64,000 nt of DNA from Candidatus Poribacteria bacterium (lineage in GTDB: Bacteria > Poribacteria > WGA-4E > PCPOR2b): NCBI GenBank assembly GCA_022826645.1, contig JAJDUM010000075.1, forward strand, positions 26,998 through 90,997. Reading direction: 5' to 3'. Positions 1 to 9,363 of this stretch are shown one piece after another; position 1 is the stretch's first letter; the number at the start of each line of letters is the position of its first letter. Under the pieces are notes generated by a model, which searched no databases, was not told the DNA's origin, and saw nothing but the letters and a program-made list of their open reading frames with translations. The position numbers were made by a program, and so were the translations under genes.

Positions 1-438
1 GAGATTCACGGAGCACGCTGGGGTGACGTGCTTGCCGAAACGAGACCGTCACCTGCATCAAGAACGCCCTATAAACCGAATTACTCCCCGTCAATTCAGC
101 CGTTACCGCATGAACCAGACTTTCCCAAGCGGGAGTGGTCGGCGTTTCATGAGACGCATGTCGATTACCATTTACGGTGTTACGACATTAAGAATCTGGT
201 CGCAGTTGGATTCAGCCAGCGTGCGTGTCTATACCAAACCCTTGCCGGTGCAGTCGAGCACAATTATCGAGTCATTATGCTGCGGGATTGTACGCATTCC
301 GCCGAGTATCCGGATACGGTCGATCCGAGTTTGCCAGAGGGAGGATGGCTGCGGAAGGTGATGATACGCAACTTTGAACATATCATCGGGTACACCTCGA
401 CCTCATCGGATTTTGTTGCAGCGTGCGAATCGCTTTGA
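1..438 (+). CDS. Isochorismatase-like cysteine hydrolase, 5'-truncated by window edge
   Basis: The reading frame is open from base 1 and ends in TGA at 436-438, so only the C-terminal part is present; the GTG at 28 is probably not the start. The stretch NLVAVGFSQRACLYQTLAGA followed by YRVIMLRDCTH matches the end of the isochorismatase fold: a beta strand, the catalytic cysteine in RACLYQT, a helix, and the strand with the D-C-T turn. The family hydrolyses amides or vinyl ethers such as nicotinamide, ureidoacrylate or isochorismate. The substrate cannot be told from this fragment. The gene runs towards the HDAC gene that follows on the other strand. Confidence 0.75.
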   Translation, partial: EIHGARWGDVLAETRPSPASRTPYKPNYSPSIQPLPHEPDFPKREWSAFHETHVDYHLRCYDIKNLVAVGFSQRACLYQTLAGAVEHNYRVIMLRDCTHSAEYPDTVDPSLPEGGWLRKVMIRNFEHIIGYTSTSSDFVAACESL

Positions 439-471
439 AGTTCGGTGAGATCAGGATGTCGCAAATCTGAC

Positions 472-1422
472 TCACGCGTGTGTCATCAATCGCTCAACAT
501 GAGAGACGACCGATTCGGACAACCCTTTAAGGTCATATCCGCCCTCCAATGCTGAGATCAACCGTCCGCCACAAGTGTCCGCAGCAATTTCGCAAAGGAT
601 GTCAGTCAAACTGGCAAAACCGTCTGCGGTCATATTGATCGCAGATAGAGGGTCTAAACGGTGTGCGTCAAATCCAGCCGAGATTATCAGGAAATCGGGA
701 GAGAAATCAAGTAGTGCTGGCTTGAGAATTTTTTGAAAGGTCTCGACATAGTTGCTGGGTTCGCTACCCGGAGGCATAGGTATGTTCAGCGTTGTGCCAA
801 CAGCATCACCTATGCCGGTCTCGTCTGCCATGCCGGTGCCGGGGTAGAGAGGCACCTGATGCGCCGAGAAAAAGAAGACAGAGGCATCATCATAAAAGAT
901 ATCCTGTGTCCCGTTGCCGTGATGGACGTCCCAATCGACAATTGCCACCCGGCCCACCCCATGTTCACGCTGAAGGTATCGTGCAGCTATCGCGACGCTA
1001 TTGAATAGACAAAATCCCATAGCACGGATCGGGGTTGCGTGATGACCAGGCGGACGAACCAGCGCGAAGGCATTGCTCACAGTCTCTGCCATGACCGCAT
1101 CTGCTGCCCTCAACACGCCTCCAGTCGAAAGACGCGCAACGTCATAGGATGCAGGTGAGGTTGGTGTGTCGTAATCGAGGGGGAGACCGTTTTCACAATA
1201 CTGCTTGATCCGATCGATATGATCTTGAGTATGCGCATAACACATCTGCTCAAGTGTTACAGGGGTGGCTTTGATCTGGTGCAAGTCGTCCCAAAAGTCA
1301 GAAACCTGTAGTGCTTGGATACTCGCTTGTAGACGCTCCGGACGCTCAGGATTCTGTACGCCTGTATCATGCTTGAGATAATCGGTGTGGTAGACAAAAC
1401 CTGTCTTTTTCTGAGAAGTCAT
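472..1422 (-). CDS. Histone deacetylase family protein (AcuC / acetylpolyamine amidohydrolase type)
   Basis: This 316-residue protein is the usual length for a bacterial class II-like deacetylase. The active site is complete: the His pair in RPPGHHA (127-128), zinc ligands D165 and H167 in DWDVHHGNGTQ and D252 in SAGFDAH, and the catalytic tyrosine Y296 in EGGYD. The family removes acetyl groups from lysines or acetylated amines in the cytoplasm. Which of the two cannot be decided by reading. The start is ATG with only a weak GGAA upstream. The gene is divergent from the secreted protein at 1593 and stands alone on its strand. Confidence 0.9.
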   Translation of the reverse strand: MTSQKKTGFVYHTDYLKHDTGVQNPERPERLQASIQALQVSDFWDDLHQIKATPVTLEQMCYAHTQDHIDRIKQYCENGLPLDYDTPTSPASYDVARLSTGGVLRAADAVMAETVSNAFALVRPPGHHATPIRAMGFCLFNSVAIAARYLQREHGVGRVAIVDWDVHHGNGTQDIFYDDASVFFFSAHQVPLYPGTGMADETGIGDAVGTTLNIPMPPGSEPSNYVETFQKILKPALLDFSPDFLIISAGFDAHRLDPLSAINMTADGFASLTDILCEIAADTCGGRLISALEGGYDLKGLSESVVSHVERLMTHA

Positions 1423-1510
1423 AAGTTGGTTCCAAATTGAACGTAAGTATTTACCTCATATTATAGATTGTATTCTTTTTCAAAGCATACCGCAAGTGAA
1501 TTCTCTGGTC

Positions 1511-1539
1511 TTGACACCCCCTGTCACTTCTGCTATGAT
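1511..1539 (+). promoter_or_regulatory. Sigma-70-type promoter, extended -10
   Basis: TTGACA at 1511-1516 is followed after exactly 17 bases by TATGAT at 1534-1539. A TGC triplet directly before the -10 makes it an extended -10 element. It lies 54 bases upstream of the ATG at 1593 and should drive the secreted Fn3 protein. Confidence 0.75.
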
Positions 1540-1592
1540 ACCTCAATTGCCTTCAAAAAATCGTATGTACATACCGTCAAAATAGGGTAGAG

Positions 1593-3440
1593 ATGAAAAT
1601 TCAGAAAATCTTTCTTGGCGCAGTTTGGTTTTTCATCAGTTTAATTAATCCAGTTATCGGTTCTGCTCAAGTACACACATCGGGTAATGTCGAAGTCCAT
1701 ATAGTCGGTGAAGGTTCACTTGGCGCAGTCCGGGACGATGAACTCGCTTACAACTTTAGGTTTCCTAAATCTGGAGGGAATTACTATCTGCACGAATTGT
1801 CGGAGATTTGGGTCGGTGATGCAAATGGAAATGTAGCCAGTGCGTGGGATTTAGATCCTGCTCAACCCGGTCCTCTCACAATTGGAGAGTGGGAAACTAC
1901 ATCAGCGAATGTAGAAAAAATAGGTGCCGCCGAACGACATACGATTGTCGCACGGTACGGTTCATCTGGAGTCGTCAATTTTCCACTCAATCTTTCGGTT
2001 GACCAACAGAGTTTTTCTTGGAGTACCAACAATCATCCCGATGCAGATGATTTCGTTGTAATAAGATTAGTTGTGACAAACAACGGCAATACTGGGCTTG
2101 AGGGGATCTACGTTGCAACGATGGCGAATTGGGATGTTGATGGGACAGATTTAGAGGCTGGAGAGTTAAGCCGGGATTGGGTGGATTGGGATGAAACATA
2201 TCAAACGTTGTTTACCTACGATGGGGATGACACTGACGGAATCAATGAGGTTCACACTGGCCTCACCCTGCTGGACGGAAAGTTAAGCACCCATCAGATC
2301 TTTCTGTTTTACGGTCCCGAAGGACAACCAACCGCCAACCTTTTTTTAGATGAAAGCCGATCCGGGTTCATGGCCGATCCGACCGCTTTTGCTACCAATA
2401 AGAGGGATATCGAGGCGCTTGGATTTCCGGCGTGGGATTATGTATCCATTATCTCAGCGGGACCCTATGACATACCGGCTAAACAGTTTATCGCTGTTAC
2501 TTTTGCCCTTGTTGCTGGTGAGAACTTAGTAGATCTACAAAAAAATATCGGTGCCGCGAGAACCCTTACCTTTACGCCACAACGATTGGTGGCTGAGGTG
2601 ATAAGAGGGAACGTCCAGTTGCAATGGGAACCTGCAATCAATTTAGGTCTGGCTGGCTATGCCGTCCTGAGGCGGGCGAAGAGTGAGAATGAATTCCAGC
2701 AGGTTGGCAGGGTTACCCAAGCGACTACCTTTGACGACACAGGGGTTCAAGGAGGCGTAGAATACACCTACAAGATCCGTCCTGTCCATGCCAGTGGACA
2801 GCTGCTTGAATTTGATTCTTCGGAGGTCAGTATCATCCCAGGCGATGTTCCGGACGCGCCTGTAGGATTAACGGCGGCGCTCAACGAAGACCAGATTATT
2901 CTTAATTGGACAACATCTGCGCGTCAGATCAGCAAATATCTTATCTATCGCAACCGCACGGGCAGACCGCCATGGACGCAGATTGCATCGGTCCCACCGG
3001 GAGTTTCCACTTTTGTTGATCGGGATGTTTATCCGGGATCAAAGTATTTCTATGCAGTCGCGGCGACAAATCCAGCCGGTGGAGAAGGTAAACTTTCCCA
3101 AATTGTTGATGTTACCCTCCCTGAGGAAGCCATCATACCCCCCGAAGCAAATTTGGATAAAGTGATCTTTGTCCCGAATCCATACCGTCTGAACGGGAAT
3201 GCGAATGGGATGGAGTTCCGCAATCTGCCCGACCGCGCGACAATCCGAATCTACAACAGTACCGGCGATCTCATTAGACAGATTGATCATCGCAACAACA
3301 CCTCCATTCAACGTTGGGATGGGCGGACGGAGGCAGGTGAACAGATTTCTGCCGGCATCTACGTCTATCACATTGAGTCCATGAGGGAAGGGCAAAGGGG
3401 AAGGAATTCGGTAAGTGGGAAGTTTGCAGTGATTCGTTGA
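1593..3440 (+). CDS. Secreted protein with two fibronectin III domains and a FlgD-like/T9SS-like C-terminus
   Basis: The 615-residue product starts with a Sec signal peptide (hydrophobic core about 8-22, then SAQ). An N-terminal beta-rich region of about 300 residues is rich in Asp and Trp and is not recognised. Two Fn3 domains follow at about 325-412 and 418-508, each with the tyrosine-rich closing strand. The last 90 residues (about 525-615) contain FVPNPY, a TIRIYNSTGDLIR strand and W-D-G-R-T-E-A-G-E-Q-I-S-A-G-I-Y-V-Y. That is the FlgD-Ig-like fold also seen in type IX secretion substrates. The protein is probably exported or surface-held. It does not carry the KLAxxWGxIK tag of the nearby LamG proteins, so a different C-terminal signal is in use. 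Its promoter is unusually strong. Confidence 0.8.
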   Translation: MKIQKIFLGAVWFFISLINPVIGSAQVHTSGNVEVHIVGEGSLGAVRDDELAYNFRFPKSGGNYYLHELSEIWVGDANGNVASAWDLDPAQPGPLTIGEWETTSANVEKIGAAERHTIVARYGSSGVVNFPLNLSVDQQSFSWSTNNHPDADDFVVIRLVVTNNGNTGLEGIYVATMANWDVDGTDLEAGELSRDWVDWDETYQTLFTYDGDDTDGINEVHTGLTLLDGKLSTHQIFLFYGPEGQPTANLFLDESRSGFMADPTAFATNKRDIEALGFPAWDYVSIISAGPYDIPAKQFIAVTFALVAGENLVDLQKNIGAARTLTFTPQRLVAEVIRGNVQLQWEPAINLGLAGYAVLRRAKSENEFQQVGRVTQATTFDDTGVQGGVEYTYKIRPVHASGQLLEFDSSEVSIIPGDVPDAPVGLTAALNEDQIILNWTTSARQISKYLIYRNRTGRPPWTQIASVPPGVSTFVDRDVYPGSKYFYAVAATNPAGGEGKLSQIVDVTLPEEAIIPPEANLDKVIFVPNPYRLNGNANGMEFRNLPDRATIRIYNSTGDLIRQIDHRNNTSIQRWDGRTEAGEQISAGIYVYHIESMREGQRGRNSVSGKFAVIR

Positions 3441-3457
3441 AAGAGAAAGCGTAAAAT

Positions 3458-3492
3458 AAAAAAAAGCGACGCCACATGATATGTGCGTCGCT
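3458..3492 (-). terminator. Rho-independent terminator of tRNA-Leu
   Basis: An inverted repeat at 3465-3492 (AGCGACG plus CACAT paired with ATGTG plus CGTCGCT, one bulged base) is followed on the minus strand by eight T residues (A-run at 3458-3465 on the plus strand). It ends the tRNA-Leu transcript 12 bases after the tRNA and may also stop read-through from the opposite gene. Confidence 0.85.
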
Positions 3493-3504
3493 TCTGCTAA
3501 TAGA

Positions 3505-3590
3505 TGCCGGGAAGGGGATTTGAACCCCTACGGGCGAAAGAGCCCACTAGATCCTGAATCTAGCTTGTCTACCAATTCCAACATCCCGGC
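3505..3590 (-). tRNA. tRNA-Leu (anticodon CAG)
   Basis: On the minus strand an 86-base cloverleaf starts with GCCGGGA and ends with TCCCGGC plus discriminator A, giving a 7-bp acceptor stem. The anticodon stem CTAGA/TCTAG encloses the loop TTCAGGA with anticodon CAG (plus-strand 3554-3556). The T arm contains GGTTCAAATCC. A long variable arm (TGGGCTC..CGCCCG) is as expected for a class II leucine tRNA. CCA is not encoded. A terminator follows immediately. Confidence 0.95.
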
Positions 3591-3743
3591 GTGATCGCAT
3601 TAGCGCCGGTTTGACAGCCGATACAGTCTACATCAAAGGTGGTTGGCTTGTCAAGGAATTTCTATTTCCGAACAACCTAGACTGAATCTCACTCGCGCAT
3701 TTTCCGGCGGGTATCAAGTGGAAAAACCGGTAGCAGCTAACGT

Positions 3744-4598
3744 TCATCTGCGCGCCTTAATCTCACCCCATTTTACGGCTATTTTGCCGGTAGGTTCGAC
3801 GGCAGCGACTGGCGCATACTTGTCGAGCGACTTGCCCCGCTCACCTAACTCCTTGGCTTCTTTAACTTGAGCGGCGGTCAGTGCGTGGCTGAGGACCACC
3901 ACTTCATCCATGACGCCTTGGACATATCCCAACTGATCTCTGCGCACTTTGCCCGCGTCCGGGTCGCGCAAATCGTGGCCAATGGTCAACGGGAAGTCAG
4001 TTGGTCGAAACGCGCCCCTCTGTTCCTTAACGATTTTTTCCTTTCCGTTGGTATAAACTCTGACCTCCTTGCCATCCGCAACCCCGGCAACGTGATACCA
4101 ATCGTTTGCTAAAAGAAAATCTGGATCCACCGCAGCCGTTCGTCCACCTTCCGTATTGGCATCAAATGCGAACCCGCCTAGTTTAAACCCTTCACGAAAC
4201 GTTCGCAGTGCATAAGAAGCCCAAAATCGCTTGTTTGAGTCCTTGAAAGGTGCGTTTTTCCAAACCAAGGACTGATCTCTTCCGAAATCGGGTCGCGTAA
4301 ATTTAACCCAGCACATCAGCGTGACCTGATCCGTTGCATTCAGACTGTTGTCATGGGGAACCTCAAAGTAGGAGTCCGCCCCTTCCTCCAGTATAACACC
4401 GCCAGCAACTTTTCCCTTTGGCGTCCAACCGGCGCCCCCTTTGAAGTCGCCGTGGTTGCTGTTTGGAGAAGAATCTCTATGTGCATTTGCTTTGACATCA
4501 AACGTCCAATAACCGAGGAGTTTGGCATCAACATCTATCAGAAAAGAACCGAGAAGGAAGATGAGCACTCCCCCAAAAATGATAAATCGTCGAGACAT
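3744..4598 (-). CDS. Secreted LamG-domain protein, copy H (last of the array)
   Basis: 284 residues: Sec signal peptide to about residue 26, then a LamG/concanavalin A-like domain beginning KLLGYWTFD and containing NDWYHVAGVADG, RVYTNG and the closing G-V-M-D-E-V-V-V helix region. LamG jelly-rolls bind glycans or proteins; no hydrolase residues are visible. The C-terminus is V-E-P-T-G-K-I-A-V-K-W-G-E-I-K-A-R-R, the tag shared across this array, here with Ile in place of Leu. ATG 4598 has AGGAGG about 10 bases upstream. Its signal peptide begins MSRRF like copy C, not like its neighbour G, which suggests the array has been rearranged. Confidence 0.85.
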   Translation of the reverse strand: MSRRFIIFGGVLIFLLGSFLIDVDAKLLGYWTFDVKANAHRDSSPNSNHGDFKGGAGWTPKGKVAGGVILEEGADSYFEVPHDNSLNATDQVTLMCWVKFTRPDFGRDQSLVWKNAPFKDSNKRFWASYALRTFREGFKLGGFAFDANTEGGRTAAVDPDFLLANDWYHVAGVADGKEVRVYTNGKEKIVKEQRGAFRPTDFPLTIGHDLRDPDAGKVRRDQLGYVQGVMDEVVVLSHALTAAQVKEAKELGERGKSLDKYAPVAAVEPTGKIAVKWGEIKARR

Positions 4599-4663
4599 TG
4601 GTCATACCTCCTGTTAGTCGAATTAACTCCCGCTAAGGTGCTGCAAGCCTAACAAAGATTAAA

Positions 4664-5539
4664 CTACTTTGCCGTTTTAATCTCGCCCCATTTAATCGCT
4701 AATTTGTCTTGAGGTTCCACTCCGAAGACAGGCTGGAAACTCTCAAGTGACTTCCCTCTTTCGCCCAGTTCCATTGCTTCTTGAATTTGACCCGCGGTCA
4801 GTGCATGGTCTAAAATCACCACTTCATCCATGATGCCCCGAACGAATCCCAGAAAGTGTCGCGCAACGGGTTCATCCGGATCGCGCAGATCAAACCCGAT
4901 TGTCAACGGGTCATCAGAAGGTTGGAATACGCCCCGCTGCTTGCCAACTGCTTTCTCTTTTCCGTTAGTATAGACTCTAACGTTTGTACCATCAGCAGTT
5001 CCTGCAACGTGATACCATTCATCCACGACGAGCGGAAAATCTGGATCAATTGCAGCTGTTCGTGCTTCCGTCATATTTGCGTCAAACGAAAAGGAACCTC
5101 GATTAATCCCGGGGCGATAGAGTCGCAAGGCGTACGAAGTCCAGAATCGCTTGTTTTCCGCAAAAGGAGCATTTTTCCAAATCAAGGAACCATCCTCGCC
5201 AAAACCTTCAAAAGCGCCGGGATCCGTAAATTTGATCCAGCACATCATGGTGATTTGCCCTGTCTTCACGTTCAGACTTTCATGATGAGGGACTTCGAGC
5301 CAAGCTTCTTGCGCGTTCTCCAGTTGTAGTCCTCCACGGACTTTGCCCTTGTCCGTCCATTGTGCTTCACCGATGAACGCCTTGGTTTCCCCATCGTTGC
5401 GGTTTGGGGAGAGATCCTTTCCCAGATTATTTTTATCCTCGAAAGCCCAATAACCGAGGAGTTTGGCATCGGTGGTAGTTAAGGGACAATAGAAAAGATA
5501 GATTAGCAGAGCGGCGAAAACGAGCACAATACGCAACAT
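4664..5539 (-). CDS. Secreted LamG-domain protein, copy G
   Basis: 291 residues, slightly longer than the other copies because of an insertion around EAQWTDKG and the P-G-A-F-E-G loop. It has a Sec signal peptide, then KLLGYWAFEDKNN, WYHVAGTADGTNVRVYTNG and IMDEVVILDHALT. It ends V-E-P-Q-D-K-L-A-I-K-W-G-E-I-K-T-A-K. GGAGGACAATTG precedes ATG 5539; a TTG one codon earlier is also in frame, but the ATG fits the site better. The most diverged of the central copies. Confidence 0.85.
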   Translation of the reverse strand: MLRIVLVFAALLIYLFYCPLTTTDAKLLGYWAFEDKNNLGKDLSPNRNDGETKAFIGEAQWTDKGKVRGGLQLENAQEAWLEVPHHESLNVKTGQITMMCWIKFTDPGAFEGFGEDGSLIWKNAPFAENKRFWTSYALRLYRPGINRGSFSFDANMTEARTAAIDPDFPLVVDEWYHVAGTADGTNVRVYTNGKEKAVGKQRGVFQPSDDPLTIGFDLRDPDEPVARHFLGFVRGIMDEVVILDHALTAGQIQEAMELGERGKSLESFQPVFGVEPQDKLAIKWGEIKTAK

Positions 5540-5635
5540 CAATTGTCCTCCTGTCTATAGCTGTAGCAGAATTCGTGAGAATACGGGGAGTTTAGCAACC
5601 TCGGTGGTGAATCAGGGAACCGCTAACCCGAACCC

Positions 5636-6493
5636 CTACCTCCTTGCTTTAATCGCGCCCCATAGGGTGGCTAACTTGCTCTCGGGCTCAACGGCGAAGA
5701 TGGGATTGTACCCCTCAAGCGGCTTCCCTTTCTCGCCCAACTCCATTGCATCTTTGATTTCGGCACCGGTCAATGCTTTGTCGGCGACTATAACTTCGTC
5801 CATGACACCGTTCATAAAAGCAAAATGTATCAATATGGGACGTAAATCATGACCAATTGTTAAAGGCAGGTCGGAAGGTTGGAACTCGCCCCTTTGGGGT
5901 CCCTTCCCCGTCTCTTTTCCGTTGGTATAGACTCGGATTTCGGTTCCATCGGCGGTCGCTGCAATGTGAAACCATTCCTTCTCCAGTTGATCCACTTCAG
6001 GAAATTTTTTATCAACGACTGCGCTACGACCCTCCGTCATATTGGCATCAAATCCGAAACTACCGAATTGCGATTTGGGACGCCATATACGCAAGGCGTA
6101 AGACGCCCAAAAGCGTTTGTTTGTTTCAAATGGTCCATACTTCCAGATTAAAGATTGTTCCCGACCATCACCTGTAAAATCGCCGGGATTACCAAATTTA
6201 GCCCAACACATCAAGGTAATCTGATCCTTTACGTTAAGGCTATTATCGTGCGGGACTTCAAGCCAAGACTTACCATCAAATTTGATCCCACCTCCGACTT
6301 TGCCCTTCGCAGTCCATTCCGCTGAACCTTCGCCTTTTAGTTCCCCATGATTGCGGTTTGGAGACGAATCCTTGCCAATCTCGTTTTTGCTCTGGAAAGC
6401 CCAATAACCGAGGACTTTCGCATCAGCATGCATCGTCGAACAATATAAAAGGCAGATTAACAAAACCCAAGTACCTAAAACGGCACGCAACAT
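5636..6493 (-). CDS. Secreted LamG-domain protein, copy F
   Basis: 285 residues with signal peptide MLRAVLGTWVLL and mature domain starting KVLGYWAFQSKNEIG. It is very close to copies E and D: the stretch from GKDSSPNRNHGELKGEGS through GKVGGGIKFDG differs from E at almost no position. The same promoter-proximal sequence (AAAGGAGAATTTTTA before ATG 6493) also precedes E with one or two changes. The C-terminal tag is V-E-P-E-S-K-L-A-T-L-W-G-A-I-K-A-R-R. Together D, E and F are the youngest duplicates in the array. Confidence 0.87.
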   Translation of the reverse strand: MLRAVLGTWVLLICLLYCSTMHADAKVLGYWAFQSKNEIGKDSSPNRNHGELKGEGSAEWTAKGKVGGGIKFDGKSWLEVPHDNSLNVKDQITLMCWAKFGNPGDFTGDGREQSLIWKYGPFETNKRFWASYALRIWRPKSQFGSFGFDANMTEGRSAVVDKKFPEVDQLEKEWFHIAATADGTEIRVYTNGKETGKGPQRGEFQPSDLPLTIGHDLRPILIHFAFMNGVMDEVIVADKALTGAEIKDAMELGEKGKPLEGYNPIFAVEPESKLATLWGAIKARR

Positions 6494-6565
6494 TAAAAAT
6501 TCTCCTTTTATCTTAGAGCCAGATTAGGCAGCGGGTACATGTCTGATTTTAGACACGAACAACCC

Positions 6566-7423
6566 CTACTGTCTCGCTTTAATCGCGCCCCATTGGGTGG
6601 TCAATTTGTCCTCGGGTTCAACGGCGAAGATCGGATTGTACCCTTCAATTGGCTTCCCTCTGTCGCCCAAATCCATCGCCGTTTTAATTTCAGCAGCAGT
6701 CAGTGCCTTGTCGGCGACCACAACCTCATCCATGATACCGTTGACAAACGCATGATGACGTAATATGGGACGCAAGTCATGACCAATTGTTAGCGGGAGA
6801 TCCGAAGCCTGAAACTCGCCTCTTTGGGGACCTTTTCCCGTCTCTTTCCCATTGGTATAAACTCGGACTTCAGTACCATCGGCGGTCGCTGCAATGTGAA
6901 ACCATTTTTTCTCTACGTCATCCACTTCAGGAAATTTCTTATCAACAGCTGCACTGCGTCCCTTTGTCATGTTGGCATCGAATCCGAAGCTACCGAATTG
7001 CGACTTAGGACGCCACACGCGCAAGGCGTAAGAGGTCCAAAAGCGTTTGTTTGTTTCAAAGGGGCCATACTTCCAGATTAAGGATTGTTCCCGCCCATCA
7101 CCTGTAAAATCGCCAGCGTTCGCGAATTTAACCCAACACATGAGGGTAATCTGATCCTTTGCATTGAGGCTATTGTCGTGAGGTACTTCAAGCCAAGAGT
7201 TACCGTCAAATTTTATGCCGCCCCCGACTTTGCCCTTTGCAGTCCATTCCGCTGAGCCTTCTCCCTTTAGCTCTCCATGATTGCGGTTTGGAGACGAATC
7301 CTTGCCAATATCATTTTTGTTCTTGAAAGCCCAGTAGCCGAGGACTTTCGCGTCAGCATTCATTGTCAAACAAAATAGGAGGTAAGTTAACGAAACCGAA
7401 GTACCCAAAACAATACGAAACAT
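6566..7423 (-). CDS. Secreted LamG-domain protein, copy E
   Basis: 285 residues from ATG 7423. The frame is open for 20 more codons upstream, but those residues (containing Q-F-G-F-K-M-K-G-K-F-L) are not a signal peptide, whereas MFRIVLGTSVSLTYLLFC is, and AAAGGAAAA lies 7-10 bases before 7423. The LamG domain carries WFHIAATADGTEVRVYTNG and IMDEVVVADKALT. The tag is V-E-P-E-D-K-L-T-T-Q-W-G-A-I-K-A-R-Q, the only copy with Thr after Lys-Leu. Near-duplicate of F and D. Confidence 0.87.
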   Translation of the reverse strand: MFRIVLGTSVSLTYLLFCLTMNADAKVLGYWAFKNKNDIGKDSSPNRNHGELKGEGSAEWTAKGKVGGGIKFDGNSWLEVPHDNSLNAKDQITLMCWVKFANAGDFTGDGREQSLIWKYGPFETNKRFWTSYALRVWRPKSQFGSFGFDANMTKGRSAAVDKKFPEVDDVEKKWFHIAATADGTEVRVYTNGKETGKGPQRGEFQASDLPLTIGHDLRPILRHHAFVNGIMDEVVVADKALTAAEIKTAMDLGDRGKPIEGYNPIFAVEPEDKLTTQWGAIKARQ

Positions 7424-7483
7424 TAAAAATTTTCCTTTCATCTTAAAGCCAAATTGTGTATTGGCTTCAGGTACAGCGAACAT

Positions 7484-8341
7484 TTACTTCTGCGCTTTAA
7501 TCGCCCCCCATTGGGTGGCTAATTTGTCCTCGGGCTCAACGGCGAAGATGGGATTAAATCCCTCAATTGACTTCCCTTTCTCACCCAAATCCATTGCCGT
7601 TTTGATTTCAGCAGCGGTCAGTGCTTTATCGGCAACCACAACTTCATCCATGGTACCCCTGACAAAAGCATGATGTGCTAATATGGGACGCAAATCATGG
7701 CCAATCGTTAGCGGGAGATCCGAAGCCTGAAACTCGCCCCTTTGGGGTCCCTTTCCCGTCTCTTTGCCGTTGGTATAGACGCGGACTTCTGTTCCATCGG
7801 CGACCGCTGCAATGTGATACCAGTTTTTTTCTACGTCACCTTGTGCGGGGAATTTTTTATCAACGGCCGCACTGCGTCCCTTTGTCATGTTGGCGTCAAA
7901 TCCGAAGCTACCGAAGTCTGATTTGGGACGCCACACGCGCAAGGCGTAAGATGTCCAAAAGCGTTTGTTTGTTTCAAAGGGTCCATACTTCCAGATTAAG
8001 GACTGCTCTCGACCACCGCCCTCGGCAAAATCGCCAGGAGCACTAAATTTAACCCAACACATCAGGGTTACTTGATCCTTAAGGTTAAGACTGTCATCGT
8101 GCGGGACTTCAAGCCAACCATTATCCAGCTGTAACCCGCCACCCACCTTGCCCCTTGCGTTCCATTCAGCGGTGCCTTGTCCCTTTAACTCTCCATTGTT
8201 ACCGAATGGTCCCGAATCCTTGCCAACGTCCTTTTTGGTATTGAAAGCCCAATAACCGCGGACTTTTGCATCAGCATTCATCGTTGACCAACACAAAAGG
8301 CAGATTAGCAAAATCCCAGCACTTAGAATGATACGAAACAT
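7484..8341 (-). CDS. Secreted LamG-domain protein, copy D
   Basis: 285 residues from ATG 8341. An in-frame ATG at 8359 exists, but the Shine-Dalgarno AAGGAGA lies between the two and serves 8341, which puts the signal peptide MFRIILSAGILLICLLC at the N-terminus. The mature part starts KVRGYWAFNTKKDVG and lacks the P-N-R-N motif of E and F, having GPFGNNGELKGQG instead. The tag is V-E-P-E-D-K-L-A-T-Q-W-G-A-I-K-A-Q-K. It shares the conserved leader TCTTAAAGCCAAAT upstream of the ribosome site with copy E. Confidence 0.87.
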   Translation of the reverse strand: MFRIILSAGILLICLLCWSTMNADAKVRGYWAFNTKKDVGKDSGPFGNNGELKGQGTAEWNARGKVGGGLQLDNGWLEVPHDDSLNLKDQVTLMCWVKFSAPGDFAEGGGREQSLIWKYGPFETNKRFWTSYALRVWRPKSDFGSFGFDANMTKGRSAAVDKKFPAQGDVEKNWYHIAAVADGTEVRVYTNGKETGKGPQRGEFQASDLPLTIGHDLRPILAHHAFVRGTMDEVVVADKALTAAEIKTAMDLGEKGKSIEGFNPIFAVEPEDKLATQWGAIKAQK

Positions 8342-8415
8342 TGGACATTCTCCTTTCATCTTAAAGCCAAATCGAGTAATGAACGCATGCGTTTAATTTT
8401 AGACGCAGCTCACCG

Positions 8416-9276
8416 TTACTTTCTCGTTTTAATCTCACCCCATTGCGTGGCTAATTTACCTTCGGGCTCAACAGCGAAGACGGGATTGAACCCTTCAAGT
8501 GACCTTCCTTTGTTACCCAAATCCATTGCTCCGTTGATTTGAGCTTCAGTCAGTGCTGTATCTACGATTACAACTTCATCAATGATCCCATAGAGAAACT
8601 CACGCCCACCTAGCAAGCCGGGACGTAAATCGTAGCCAATCGTTAAGGGAAGATCTGTTGCTTGAAACTCCCCTCGTTGCGGGGAAGCTTTCTTCTCTTT
8701 CCCATCGGTATAAATGCGGACTTCTGCTCCATCAGCGACACCCGCGATGTGATACCATGTTTTGTCGGCGTCCCCTGGGTCAGGAAAATCCGGATCTGCT
8801 GCCGCACTCCGACCACCTACCAAGTTAGCATCAAACCCGAAGCTACCAAACTTGGTATGCCTACGCCATACCCGCAAGGCATAAGAGGTCCAGAATCGCT
8901 TGTTTTTGGCAAAGGGACCATTCTTCCAAACAAGGGACTGATCTCGGCCAGTACCGCCAAATGGATCACCCTCGCCGCTAAATTGAACCCAACACATCAT
9001 GGTAATTTGGTCCTTGACGTTAAGGCTATCATCGTGAGGTACTTCAAGCCAACCGTCTTTCAGTTTCAACCCGCCACCCACTTTGCCTCTTGCAATCCAA
9101 TCGGCAGTTCCGTTGCCTTTCACCTCTCCGTCGTTGCGGTTCGGAGAGGAATCCTTGCCAAGATCATTTTTGCTGTTGAAAGCCCAGTAGCCGAGAAGTT
9201 TGGCATCAACAGTTATCAAGGGAAAGCAGAGACAGCAGATGATGACACAACCCAAAATAAACAATCGTCGAGACAT
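8416..9276 (-). CDS. Secreted LamG-domain protein, copy C
   Basis: 286 residues from ATG 9276 (AAAGGAGTGTTATCA before it; an upstream in-frame start at 9297 would lie ahead of this site). The signal peptide MSRRLFILGCVIICCLC resembles copy H. The domain runs from KLLGYWAFNSKNDLG through WYHIAGVADGAEVRIYTDG to IIDEVVIVDTALT. The end is V-E-P-E-G-K-L-A-T-Q-W-G-E-I-K-T-R-K. No catalytic signature is seen. Confidence 0.86.
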   Translation of the reverse strand: MSRRLFILGCVIICCLCFPLITVDAKLLGYWAFNSKNDLGKDSSPNRNDGEVKGNGTADWIARGKVGGGLKLKDGWLEVPHDDSLNVKDQITMMCWVQFSGEGDPFGGTGRDQSLVWKNGPFAKNKRFWTSYALRVWRRHTKFGSFGFDANLVGGRSAAADPDFPDPGDADKTWYHIAGVADGAEVRIYTDGKEKKASPQRGEFQATDLPLTIGYDLRPGLLGGREFLYGIIDEVVIVDTALTEAQINGAMDLGNKGRSLEGFNPVFAVEPEGKLATQWGEIKTRK

Positions 9277-9363
9277 TGATAACACTCCTTTCATCAAAAC
9301 AGTCTATCTACCCACCTTTGTTATGGGAAGATAAATAGGATCAAATCGTGTTATTGGTCTGTT

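Noticed and set aside
733..1008. Open frames opposite the HDAC gene
   Set aside because: Shadow frames of a gene with a full set of catalytic motifs; no ribosome site or recognisable product.
3505..3590. tRNA-Leu as integration site of an island
   Set aside because: No integrase gene and no duplicate of the tRNA 3' end were seen in the window.
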